Source: Mastigias papua (taxonomy: Eukaryota; Cnidaria; Scyphozoa; Rhizostomeae; Mastigiidae). From it: a stretch of 64,000 bases of DNA. A model generated the notes under the pieces. That model ran no database searches. It had not been told where the DNA came from and saw nothing but the letters and a program-made list of their open reading frames with translations. Positions 1-11,723 of this stretch are shown here, in pieces. The stretch is taken from NCBI GenBank assembly GCA_964019165.1, contig OZ025281.1, positions 13,623,544 to 13,687,543 on the forward strand, given 5' to 3'. Each line of letters begins with the position of its first letter. The stretch's first letter is position 1. The position numbers were made by a program, and so were the translations under genes.

Positions 1-102
1 TTGGAGAAGATTCTAGTATCTGAAGAATGGACAGAAACTTTAGATCCTTCAAAGAAATATTTTATGCGTGAAACTGAGGCCTTTGTTGACCAACACTGGT
101 GA
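1..102 (+). other. short open stretch at the left edge, unidentified
   Basis: Reading from base 1 in frame there are 33 sense codons and then TGA at 100-102. The composition (many Glu, Lys and Thr) looks more protein-like than the surrounding repeats. It may be the tail of an exon or a transposon fragment entering from the left. I do not recognise the product, and 33 codons is too short to exclude chance. Confidence 0.15.
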
Positions 103-139
103 TGCCTTGTCTTCACAGTTATTGCTTTGCAACATGACT

Positions 140-1345
<1,206 letters not shown>

Positions 1346-1428
1346 AGTGCATGATATGAAATCCGTCCACGGATGAATGCAGCAATCTTCAATCTTTTGA
1401 GAGCAGAGCTCAGCATCTATCTACTTAC

Positions 1429-4400
1429 GCTAACAGATGATTTTGCACCGTCAACCATAATTCTGATAACCAGCCGGGCATCTGGGTAGACTGATTTGAT
1501 CTTGTGCAACTCTTCTTCATTGTCAAATGTCATCATTGACACATTGTGTGTGGCAGCATACCTGATATATGACATCTGCTTGCATGGATTGGCGAATATG
1601 ATGCGACTTGGTGGCACTCCTAGATTGAGTACGGTCTGGATCTCACCCTTACTGGAGCAATCAAAGCCAAGGCCGTGCTTGGCTAAAAGGTCCAGAAGAA
1701 TTGGCTCAAAGTTGCATTTCACAGCTGATAAAAGAAACAATATACTCAGAACAGAAAAAAAGCAAAATGAAGAAAACAAAACGTACACGAGAAATGATAT
1801 TAGTAAAATGGAGTACAATTGGTTTAAAAGTAATTAAGTGTAATTAAGCATCGAATGACTCCTGTTGATCTCGGATAAAGTTATGATACATATAGTCCTT
1901 TGAAAAGAAGAGAAAGCAAGTCTGCATAAAGTAGTTGCATATTTGATGCGTCGGGCACACAAGCAGAACACGAAGTGTGAGAAACTAGTGACAGAAGTTC
2001 GGAGAGTTAAATATTGTCGACAAACAATAGAAGAATCGATTGTTCATATCATTGTCGCATCTCTCTCTCTGGCAAACTTTACTCAAGCAAGGGAGTTTAA
2101 TCCTGCAAAGATCGGGATTTATTTCAGAATAAAATGGAGACACTTTTGTTCTACACAAATGAAGAACAGAGAGAGATCGGCAAGCCATATAGAAAAAAAG
2201 CTATTTAGTAATTTACAAACCATAAAATGGCTCTACTCTTGGCAGATGCTGTTTGAACTTTTTAATCTTGTTGCAAACATCTCCAATATTGCCAACGAAA
2301 AAGGCATCATCTCGATCCTAAAAACAAGGTAAAGGTAGAGGTTAGTTCAATATACAATTCCGTATTTTAGGAAGTGCCTGTTAGAGAGGACACTTGTCCT
2401 GAGCGCCGGCATAGTGAGGTAGGGTGGCCAGTTCCTTTCCTCGCCGCCTTTAATCTCCCCAGTGTTTCCACCAGGTACCCATTTGCTGCTTGTTGGGCAG
2501 TTAGCGAGCATCCCACCTTTGGCCCGAGGGTTCGGCTCGAGCCATCGATGTTCCGCTCAGCAGTCAAGCCTTCTAACCACTTGGCCACTCGACCTAGAAA
2601 CAATGGATCAGAATAAAACATATTACCAGATATAGGTAGATTACTTGGACAATCAACAAAATCAGCAGCTGTAAAAGGAAGACTAAACTATAAGTACTAG
2701 TTGATTGAAGCAGCACATAGGTCACACATAGTGGTCGCCGTTCAAATGCTTCATTGCTTTTTCACTATGAGCTGAGAAACAGTAATCTAAGATTTAGGGC
2801 TACTCCATTGAACTAAATGGGTTAAAAATAGAAATATTTTAGTTCAATGGGTTACTCTCTGATGAAAATGGTGACACTGTGCTGGAGAAGCGGAAGTGAG
2901 AATAACAAACAAAGGACAAGTTCAAAGATCAAATACAGATGAGAGAAGAGACTTGAGAGACAGAAGGACAAGAGAAACATACGGACTTAACCAGGCGCGG
3001 ATCTAGCCAAAAATCTGACTTATGGTAAAAGGGCGTGGTCAGTAATTTAGGGTTTGGTCATGAATGCAAGGGTGTGACGAGATAATCTTAAATAAAGTAT
3101 ACTTTGTTCTATCCATTCTAGCTCTAAAATTGTGTTGCATAGCTTTGTCATACCTGCATAGCTTTGTCATACCTGCATAGCTTTGTCATACCAGCATAGC
3201 TTTGTCATACCTGCATAGCTTTGTCATACCAGCATAGCATTTGTCAAAAGGACTTCTGAGTTGCATCACTTCATCACGTTTTCATGAAAAAGTTGACTTA
3301 TGCTTGAAATTTCATTTGAACAAACCGCTGTGATGAATGCTAATAAGAGCACTGCAATAACACTGTATGCCACATAAAATTTAAATGAGCGAAAAATTGC
3401 TATTAAAGAAACTTTGACAACTAGATACGTATAAATTCAGTAGTCAATAGGCTTCTGCAAATCATTGAGCTGATCTTCTTCAGATTTTTTGAGCATTCGT
3501 ACCCCTCAAAAATTCTCCAAATTGTTCCATGCCCCCAACTGTCCTTGAAAAAGTTTCCATGCCCTCCCCAATCTTAACCCGCCCCGGTACCCAGAGTTAT
3601 AAATGACTGAACCCTGATAGCTTATCCTTTTGCCTGACAAGAAGTGTTTGCTCTGGAAGTTTCAGAAACTGGGAACTACAGGGCAGGCCCGTTACAGGCA
3701 AGCAGAAGTTACCTGGAGAAGTGCCTTTCCTTGTTTATGATAAAATCATGGAAAACGTGTATGTCTCAGAGGGAAGCTTTTCTTTTTCGTGTAATTGTAA
3801 AGCTTCGTCTTGTAAAAGCCGTTTTATATTTGAAAGGACCAAACTAGCAGTAATCGCCATTGTGGGGAGCTGAGATATGACGGTGAAATGACGTCTATTT
3901 CTATCAGTTACAAATAAGCTATGTCAAGCTAATTACGTAATGTCTGAGAGATTATTTTGGACGTGAATGCCAGAGACAGATGCTCTCTTTCTCACTTCAA
4001 CAGGAGCTCCTCAAAGCGATGTTACATATTGCCTTTCCAACCAGTGAATTTCGTTCCACTTATTATTCATTATATTTTCAGCAGCAGTCAGCGTCAAATT
4101 TGATTCGATATTCGCTCTTCAGCAGAAGTCAGCTCTTGTTTTGATAGGGTAGATTTGAACTGACTACAGCTCCCGCCAGAGTTGATGCTGCTCGGAATGA
4201 GCCATGATTGACCAATACACCGCTGATTCTCAATAACGCTGTCATAAAAGGCAGGTTGCGTATTGTCGGTTTACTCCAGTTCCAGTGTAAGCTTTGTATA
4301 GTACAAGTGGGAAAGAACTGTGTGCTTACTTAGACTTAGGACTAATTGGTGCATCAAGAAATGTGCTTTGCATGGTAACTTGAACAAAGTCTATATAGCA

Positions 4401-7400
4401 AGAAGCATAGTTATGTATGCAGGGATAATCATTACGTCACAAATGTAAAATCTGACTTCAGCTTTAGCATACTTCGCTGTAGTCTGGATCCGCGCCTGTT
4501 AACGATATATAGATTACAACGAGAGGATAGAAGAACGCGTCAAAGAAAGACACATTGAGTTATACATTCGCAACTATCATCAGAGGCGTAGCCAGCGGTC
4601 GTGCTGGTCGTGCTGAGCACGACTAAACGTTGTATGCAAAATAATTTCGAGTTTCATTTTAATAATAATCTGTAAAACCAGCTTTCTGAAAAGACGTTAC
4701 TTGAGAGATAGCATCTCTTGTATCCCTGTCTCTGGTCGTGCTCATAACCGAGAGAACAAAGGAACGTTGGAGAAAATATCTCTCATATCCGTGTATCTAG
4801 TCGTGCTCTAACTCTAGAGCACGACCAAACAGAGGGTTTCCAAACAAACAGCCATCATGTTGACACTACTTCAGTATTACATTTGACCGTCTATATCACT
4901 GGACACTCTGTGGTTGGTCGTGCTGAAAATTCAGAGCACGACCTAGTTATTTTGGCCCTTATAGTATGTGCAGTACATTAGTAGCCGTAGCGGGTTTTGA
5001 TTGGCTTATGTGTTTCAATTTGTAACTAGTTGAAACCTTTGGTTGTGCTCTTTGGCAATAGCACGACTGCACTCAAGGGTATCGTGATTCAGGATAAAGA
5101 TGCTTAATTCGTCGATTAATTATGGAACCCTACCAGCAATAGATCAGAGAATTGCGAATTTGGAAGACATCGTCTCTTGTCCAGTAGTCAAACCGTTGTT
5201 TTCAACACATTTAACTGAGAAGATGATAAGTTTCTAAGAAGACTGGCCAAGGCCGAAGTTGGAAATGAGAATTAAAGACAGAGTGTTATCAGATTACTGG
5301 TACGATAGAGAAGAATGGCTAAAGTGCAGTGAAGGTAGGAGCTTTGTTGGCCTTGTTTTCTTCTTTGCCCTGGGTGTTTGATTAAGCCATGGTTGTACCA
5401 AGTGCCTCTATTCAAAGGACCCTTTCTTGCTTGAACTCAGACATTTGTTGAGGAGTAAAATGTTCCAAGAACTCTTAGGCTCTTTTTGCAGTATTTCAGT
5501 ACATAAAGATATTTATAAAATTTTGTTAAGAAACCAAGAATACTTAACTTTCTCCACAGAGAACTTATCATTGGCAAAGCTGGAAAAGGCCATTTCGAAT
5601 AAGAGATGAATTCTCATCATATAGCCAAGTAGAGCTAAGTTACAATTTTTTTATTGGATATCGAAAATAGATATTGCATCCAACTTGGTCATATTCCTTC
5701 TAGGGTATGCCTGAGTTAAGATGTGAAGAGTGATGAGTAACACAGCAATGTGATATGCAATCCAGATTGGCTCCTACCTATCAATTCAAGAAATACTGAA
5801 AGTGAAAAGGACTAGACCCATGCCATCTCAAGGACACCTGCCATTCATAGAAAGCTGTTGGAGTTGCCAGAGCCCTTCTTATGCTCAAATACATTGCTTC
5901 AGAGAAGGATTTGGTCAGCTGCAAGTGGCACTTGTAGATATATATATATTTTGCTCTTTGTCCAGTGGTTATTTAGAAGAGAGTAGCAACTGCATGAAGC
6001 TCTGCAGTTTCCCTTTCTGCCTGCTACTGATTAATTGCCTTAGTGCTAGATGATTTCCTTCTAGATGACAAATAATGGAAAACTTGAGCAAAGAATGAAC
6101 CCATAATTTAATATTTTACAACTTGCCTCAATCACAGTTATGTGGTAGTGGACAGATGTAATGTGCCTTAGGCAGCAAGTGAAGTTTGAAAAGTAAATGG
6201 TTTTAAGTCAGTTGCTTCACTGATTAAGAACTTGTTGAAAGAGTGGAAGTTTTTATGTTGTTCATTTGCTACACTTATGTAATCTGTAAGAGAAGTGTAT
6301 TAAGTGGATGCATTTTGTCATATGTTTAAGTATAAAAATTAGCCCACTGTATCTATAGCCTCCTAAACGCATGATCTGGAATCACTAAGTGGCATGTCTG
6401 TATTGTTCATTGCAGCAAGTCTGTATGCAGAAATTGTGCCACAGGGGACACTAGGGGGCATATCCTTTCAGTAGTCTCCTTCATAAATTTTGTATGTTGT
6501 CTGAATTTGACGAGAATTCTTTTTCTTTTTTAGCTATGTCGCTTTTTCTCACCCTTTATTTGCATAGTCCAGTGTAGGGGCATGACCCAAAAAAGCTTCA
6601 TATGCAAAAACCACGCCCAGATGAGTGGCTGGCCCGCCCATGCCTGTATATATCGCTGATAGCACGACCAACCAATTACAGCTGGCTACGCCACTGACTA
6701 TCATCATATTTCGTTGTAGAGTTAGAAGCAACATTTTTTTACATTGTTATACCTGATTTCAGTCAATTACAATTTCCTCAAACTATTACTCATTTATTTG
6801 AGTTTTTTCGTCCGACACTCGTCAGAGTATGACACGTCGGATAGCGGCCGAAAGGTGAACCGCAATATATAGCCAGATGCGGGTACACGTGATATGATGA
6901 ACACAACAGGACACGTTTTTTATCATATCACGTGTACCCGCATCTGGCTATATATTTCGGTTCACCTTTCGGTCACTATCCGACGTTTCATACTCTGACG
7001 AGTGTCGGACGAAAAAAGACTTTTCAGTATGTCTAAAACATGGTACCGCATTTTCGTGCTATAGTGAATTTCTCTTTACCTGGTCTATTAGCACCATAGA
7101 ATCAAGGATGCTGGAACCCATGAAGGGTTCACTTTGAAACATAATACCAACTTCAGTGAGGTAAGATCCTAGCAGACATAGGTTTGGGATACTGAGGTAT
7201 GAGATGTAGACTTGCAAATTTAGCAACACAGGTTCTGTCTACTGATATGTCCATGGATATAAATTACATTTCTTTTACAAAAATATTGTCGAAGAGAATT
7301 TACTGGATTGAGCACGTCACTCATGTCCTCCTCCACCCTCTTAGAAAAGGGCAAAGAGAGCAGCTCCCTCTTGTACCCCTTGCATCCCTCTTCCGACACT

Positions 7401-7780
7401 GTTGCACAGAGCGCTCCTATAACTGCTATCAATAACATACGGTTGTGTCCGGTTCCTTACGAGTGCGAATCCCGCTAGGGTCATTCACTTTCCCGCACTT
7501 TCACTTCACAAAAGTACTCTCTGTGATCAGACACAAGAACTTTGCTACGTAAACTAGGGAAATGACCATACGATATTCCTGAATTTCTATGTTTTGGAAA
7601 TACTGAAGGTCGCCATGCCGCAACAATACTTGTTTTATCAGAGCTTAGATGTGTAGAGAAAAGGGAAACAAAACAAACCTCCAAATCAGTAGATTTTATC
7701 TTTGCATTTATCACATCTGTAATCTTCATGCCATCTGGTATTGTTTCAACAAGTGTATCTTTGATTGTTTGGAACTTCAT
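1429..7780 (-). CDS. ornithine decarboxylase gene A, exons 1-3 (3' part beyond the left edge)
   Basis: Minus strand. Exon 1 is 7679-7780 (34 codons, starts MKF), exon 2 is 2221-2317 (97 bp) and exon 3 is 1429-1724 (296 bp). All borders are GT-AG and the phases (0,1,0) match genes C and E exactly. Together they give residues 1-165 of a PLP-dependent ornithine decarboxylase barrel. The Schiff-base Lys is at 69 (motif VKCN), Asp88 and Glu94 lie in FDCSSKGEIQ, and Arg154 is present, the same numbering as human ODC. An in-frame TAA just upstream supports the MKF start. The acceptor site before the ATG implies a separate upstream non-coding exon that I cannot place. Intron 1 (about 5.4 kb) is swollen by a SINE, two hAT-like elements and a foldback. 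Exons 4-10 should lie left of base 1, so integrity cannot be judged. Homology confident; enzyme function inferred. Confidence 0.85.
2330..2594 (-). repeat. tRNA-derived SINE, copy 1
   Basis: Read on the minus strand, it opens with a tRNA-like head: an A-box-like GTGGCCAAGTGGTTAGA, then a B-box-like GGCTCGAGCCGAACC. A conserved body follows, and the 3' tail is built from CTTTAC units. It matches copies at 33947-34212, 55219-55483 and 59239-59447. It lies directly upstream of exon 2 in gene A, and the copy in gene C has the same position, so it predates the block duplication. Confidence 0.75.
2805..2850. repeat. small foldback absent from the duplicate block
   Basis: CCATTGAACTAAA at the left and TTTAGTTCAATGG at the right are exact inverted repeats about 20 bp apart. 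The matching place in the right block (near 34230) lacks the palindrome, so it looks inserted. Too short to classify. Confidence 0.4.
2992..4499. mobile_element. non-autonomous hAT-like DNA transposon, 5-bp target duplication
   Basis: Ends are CAGGCGCGGATC at the left and GGATCCGCGCCTG at the right, forming inverted terminal repeats. TTAAC flanks both sides, and the duplicate block has a single TTAAC at the empty site (near 34380). The roughly 1.5-kb interior has no long reading frame, so it is non-autonomous. CAGG-type termini suggest a hAT relative. The duplication is 5 bp rather than the usual 8, which fits the hAT5-type grouping as I remember it. A TTAA-targeting family (with an extra C at the left end) is the alternative. 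Confidence 0.65.
3137..3246. repeat. 19-bp minisatellite inside the hAT-like element
   Basis: About five head-to-tail copies of a 19-bp unit beginning GCATAGCTTTGTCATACC, differing mainly at the last bases, then a shorter final unit. Confidence 0.85.
4581..6696. mobile_element. hAT transposon remnant with 8-bp target duplication
   Basis: Termini are CAGAGGCGTAGCCAGC (left) and GCTGGCTACGCCACTG (right). The 8-bp duplication ACTATCAT is at 4573-4580 and 6697-6704, and the duplicate block has the uninterrupted site near 34450. Subterminal regions carry many copies of GGTCGTGCT and its complement AGCACGACC, several as hairpins (4596-4625, 4798-4835, 4914-4950, 5040-5070, 6659-6670). A stretch near 5265-5335 could encode a short piece of a hAT-type N-terminal zinc-finger region (codons like YDREEWLKCSEG), but no intact transposase remains. 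Confidence 0.85.
6803..7017. mobile_element. long foldback (MITE-like) element
   Basis: A near-complete palindrome of about 215 bp. The left arm begins TTTTTTCGTCCGACACTCG and the right arm ends with its complement. The arms pair over about 100 bp with a short AT-rich loop near 6898-6918. The duplicate block lacks it. A diverged half copy lies at 10989-11100. Confidence 0.8.
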
Positions 7781-8369
7781 ATTTGGTCTCGTTTAGTGAA
7801 TCCTTGCCACCTACAAAACAAGAACAGAACAATATTAGCGAGAATCTAAAATACTAAAGCTAATTACGACTAGTTACGGCAAGAAGCGACTAATCGCAAC
7901 TAGTTGCTACAAATGGAAACCAATTACAAGCTGTGATAACTAATCGCTAAAAATCACAATGAACCACGATTTATGATGAATGTCGATTGCAATCAATGTC
8001 GGCCTTAGTAATTGTAAAACGTCATTTCATTCTACAACCTATTACCAAAGATATTGGAAAAGAGACTGGACGGGAAACTAGCCTTCGAACAATAGATAGA
8101 TTGCGTCCATCATTTGTTTTGAATATATTTTTAAGTTGAGGGTATAGCTGACTTTCGGTTTAGAAATGGCTGCGGAAAGGCTGGATGTGAGAATGGGGCT
8201 CAACTGTTCTGAAACCGATTTTGATGCTGATTTCATTGAAGAGCTGGATTAATATTACCAATAAGTGTGGTTTTGCAATGTCTATAGATAATTCACTGCC
8301 ATGTAGCTAGTTCAATAAATAGATCATAGTGCATAAAGGCATTTCGACCAATACCAGACCACACACTAC

Positions 8370-8640
8370 CATTAGCAACATAGCAATCGTTCCTTTATTT
8401 AGACAGAACGGTAGGTCAGTTTTGTAGATAAGGAACAAGAGTGGGCCAAACAGGAGCCCTGAGTGACACCATAACTAGAGAGACTATAAATAACATTGCA
8501 GAGCTGCCTTCGCTCCTGAATGTAGGAAGTGAACCAGTCAAGCTCTGTCTCACTTACTTATTGTCTTTTAGCGTCTTCAAAATAATATCTTGATGTGCTT
8601 TATCAAAGGCCTTTCAAGGGCAAATAAAAATTTAAACCAG
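8370..8640 (-). pseudogene. decayed LINE reverse transcriptase fragment
   Basis: On the minus strand, translation across several frames shows palm-domain traces of a CR1/L2/jockey-type reverse transcriptase: a decayed motif A region, then GVTQGSCLGPLLFLIYK-like residues (motif B, spanning a stop and a frame change). It sits in DNA (about 7960-9355) missing from the right block, so it probably arrived after the duplication or was lost there. Confidence 0.6.
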
Positions 8641-8718
8641 TATACTTGCACAAAGACAGTTCAATACAGCAGAAGACCTCGACGTTCTGAGAATAGCAAG
8701 CGATTTTAACTCATAGAA

Positions 8719-8995
8719 CAGGGACCGCGGAGCAGTCTGGAAGTGGGGGGGGGGGGGCTAAAATTTAGCGAAGTGGCTATATTACTCTATTATTGACGTC
8801 ACGATTTAACAAAAAGGTAATCCCTGCAGCACAATACTAGTGCTCAATTCAGATGCCCCCTTTGGGTACCGGAAAAACTACAGTAATCAATTATTAGCGA
8901 ATTCTTTTGACCTCTTTAAAATATTATTGTTTATTTTCGAAAAAAGTGGGAAGCTATAGCCCCCCCCCCCCAGCCCCCCCTATTCCGCGGTGCCT
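8719..8995. mobile_element. MITE with CAGG..CCGCGG termini and G/C tracts
   Basis: Left end CAGGGACCGCGG and right end CCGCGGTGCCTG are imperfect inverted repeats. Each end is followed inward by a complementary homopolymer (poly-G at about 8745-8757, poly-C at 8961-8970 and 8973-8980). This is typical of short hAT-like MITEs. I could not find a clear target duplication. Confidence 0.6.
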
Positions 8996-9118
8996 GATTT
9001 GTACTATTACTTCACTATTCTGATTTGTAGCGTTGCGCAAGGTGAAAAATGATACAGGTGCAAGCTGAAAGTGCCAGAGAGAGTGAGTGGGTGAGTGAGT
9101 GAATGAGTGAGTGAGTAA

Positions 9119-9122
<4 letters not shown>

Positions 9123-9200
<78 letters not shown>
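9123..9200. repeat. (GT)n microsatellite
   Basis: About 39 GT units, preceded by a short GAGT tetranucleotide run. The Thr-His reading frame on the minus strand is an artefact of the repeat. Confidence 0.95.
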
Positions 9201-9204
<4 letters not shown>

Positions 9205-10385
9205 ATACTTGTAGTTATTTATTGTCAAGTACAAATCATTTGTACCAAGCATAGGGCTGGCCATGATTGAATGCTAAGACCGAAGACCAGTCTGATGATT
9301 GCAGATGAACTTACTACTATTAAAGTAGCCATACAGTTAATCAAAAACTTTATCTCCGAATGTACGAGACCATACAGGCAGCACAGAAGTTGGTCAACTG
9401 TTATAACAAATGTCTCGGTCTCGAAGTTCCTATAACTTGGAGATACTACCCGCTCTCTTCTACCGTAGTTATCGAGAAACTTCCATAGCAAAGACATAAT
9501 GAAAAGATGACACAGTCAACCGTATGCTAATCGCAAAGAAGTCTTTATAAAGGAACTTATGAGCAAAGCATACCTTTAAACAATTGCTTTAGCAAGGAGG
9601 TATATAGTAATTCTAAGTAAGCTTATTCAATCAATCTTTCATAGGCTTTCAGTTATCATTATATTCACTGTGATAATCCGTATAAACGCAGTTATCGAGG
9701 GGGAAGTCCGCGACAAGATGGTTATTGAGTGAACACATCAAAAGTATTCTTTACAAAGTTGGGTGCTTGGTACACACTCTATTACATTCACCTATGTGAA
9801 AACAAATTTCTGACACTCTAGAACATGCAGCTTTGAATATTAGCTCCAGCATCATAACTGGATTTTAGACAAGCCTATGCAATTGGAACTGCTATCCCTG
9901 TTAATGGAAACGCCCAGGGTACTGTTTTTACGCTTGCAGTAGCTAGGAATACTCTCAAATGAGAAATCTCTGGCAGGACTGAGCTTTCGTTCGACTTGAA
10001 ACTCACACCAGTCTATGGTCGAAGCTCTCGGGGCAGGCGAACTGACACTCAGATAATCCTGAAATCCTCAAGTGAGCAGAAATGTCCTTTAATTCTGAGC
10101 GAAGTGACTTCTCAAAACAAGCGTACATTGCATTGTAGAATGGAAAACATGAAACGAGCATGCGCAGAATAATTGCAGTGAACTCAGACCGGTCTAAAAG
10201 CATTCACGTGATGGGTTGCTAAATCAGCAGGCAGTTGAATATCATACCAATCTGAGACATATATCAGTCTGAGTTCGCTCATCCGAAACTAGCCTAAAAA
10301 GGACATCCAAAAGATGTCATCTTTCTTATATTAAACAAAACTGACTTGCCAACTTTGAAGCAGAAAAATAGTTTGGTCCTGAGGA

Positions 10386-10915
10386 GTTCCCGGTTTACCT
10401 AGAATTGCCCTGGATTGGTAATGTTTCATCGAAGTTTGAAAACCAAATTACCATAGCCATTACATCACGTTTCTATGCTGTGAACCCTCGTGTGGCTTAT
10501 AATACTAGGGTTATGCTACCCTCTGCAAAAAAAAGATAGCGTTCCTACCACTCAGAAAAGTTGTGTAGTTTGCGAATTTCGTGCCGATGTGAAGCTCGGT
10601 AAGTTGGACGTACTACGCAGAGACTAGCAGACAGAATAAAACAACATGTACCCACGAGCATCAGGACAAAAAACACTATAACAAGGGAACAGCCACCTCA
10701 TATGTGCAAAAACAATAATCCTAAAATGACTTGTGATTCGGCCATAGGACAACATCTCATTACAAATCCAGAATGCACAAAACATATTCAGATGATAATT
10801 TTTGGATCATTGGGCAAGCAAGATCGTCCTTTCATTTAAGTGTTTTGAAATCGGTTTAAATAAAGACTCAAAACCCAATCTTGTTGTAGACAAAAGGAGT
10901 TCATTTTCTTACATC
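10386..10915 (+). pseudogene. Penelope-like element fragment with GIY-YIG-type endonuclease region
   Basis: Joined by eye across frameshifts, the plus strand encodes a segment starting LELPWIGNV (near 10400). It continues through a Cys-containing linker to VGRTTQRLADRIKQHV (10603-10650), then a Cys/His-rich stretch and a tail containing SSFHLSVLKS (near 10820). I know this order as the C-terminal GIY-YIG endonuclease part of Penelope-like retroelements. Several frameshifts and stops make it a fossil. The right block lacks it. Confidence 0.65.
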
Positions 10916-10988
10916 CACTCTTCAAGTAAATAATGGTGAATTGGTGCCAAGTGGCCAATCATGCGGCTAATTGGACATAGTATTCATT

Positions 10989-11100
10989 TTATCACGTGTA
11001 TCCACATCTAACTATATGTATATTTCTGTTCACCTTTTGGTCGTTACCCGACGGGCCTGACGAGTGTCGGGCGAAAAAGCTTTTCAGTATATCTAAAATC
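10989..11100. repeat. half copy of the 6803-7017 foldback family
   Basis: Shares with the right arm of the 6.8-kb foldback the order CACGTGTA, TTCACCTTT, CTGACGAGTGTCGG and TTTTCAGTAT, at lower identity. Only one arm is present. The shared tail TTTTCAGTATNTCTAAAA runs past the palindrome, so the family is longer than the palindrome. Confidence 0.6.
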
Positions 11101-11532
11101 TTGGTTAAAAAAGATCAAATTTTTTAAAACAAATAACGCTAACCTCTTTTAGCCAGTTTACTACAGTAAAAGTTAAGAAACTTTCAGTCTCAATTTCGGG
11201 AACAGTTAAGAAAATTGAGGCATAAAAAAGAGTGGTTTTCTTACGAAAAAGGTGTTGTTAATTTTAAGTAGCCGTTAGCATTACAATGTAGCAAAACAGG
11301 GTCAAAAACAAGGAACTTTTCGAACTAGGATTTGAGATTGGGTCATTACAAAAAACATAGTGGCCACCAGCAGAAATGATTGAAGTAACAAGAAGAATGG
11401 GTAAAATAGCCAGAATACAATATTCACTGAAAATCTGTAGGTGAAATAAGCCCATCTGCTAGGCCTTGCAATTGTTAACAAATCCCTTGAATAAGGCCCC
11501 CATTGTAGGAGATGATGAAAACCTTGTCATAG

Positions 11533-11723
11533 ACAGCATAGCAGCCAAATAGATCCAGTCAGGTCTGTTTTCTCCCAACCTAGCTGACCAATCAGCATGC
11601 AATATGGGCCTAGATGTAGCTGTGGAGCACGTGTGTGGAGAGAATCCTGCATGATTATTGGTCAATCAGGTTGGGAGAAAATAGAACTGATCAGCCTCGT
11701 AAACATTTGGCGGCTACGCTGTC
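11533..11723. mobile_element. MITE family X, copy 1
   Basis: Inverted arms: CAGCATAGCAGCCAAAT at the left against ATTTGGCGGCTACGCTG at the right, with a second inner pair around CTCCCAACCTAGCTGACCAA. The right block lacks this copy. Related copies lie at 15863-16046 and 46379-46562. Confidence 0.65.

Noticed and set aside
3137..3246. CRISPR-like regular repeats
   Set aside because: A 19-bp unit repeats without spacers, in a eukaryotic transposon; it is a minisatellite.
5427..6053. Short plus-strand frames inside the hAT element
   Set aside because: No transposase domain can be recognised beyond a weak zinc-finger-like stretch upstream; treated as decayed interior.
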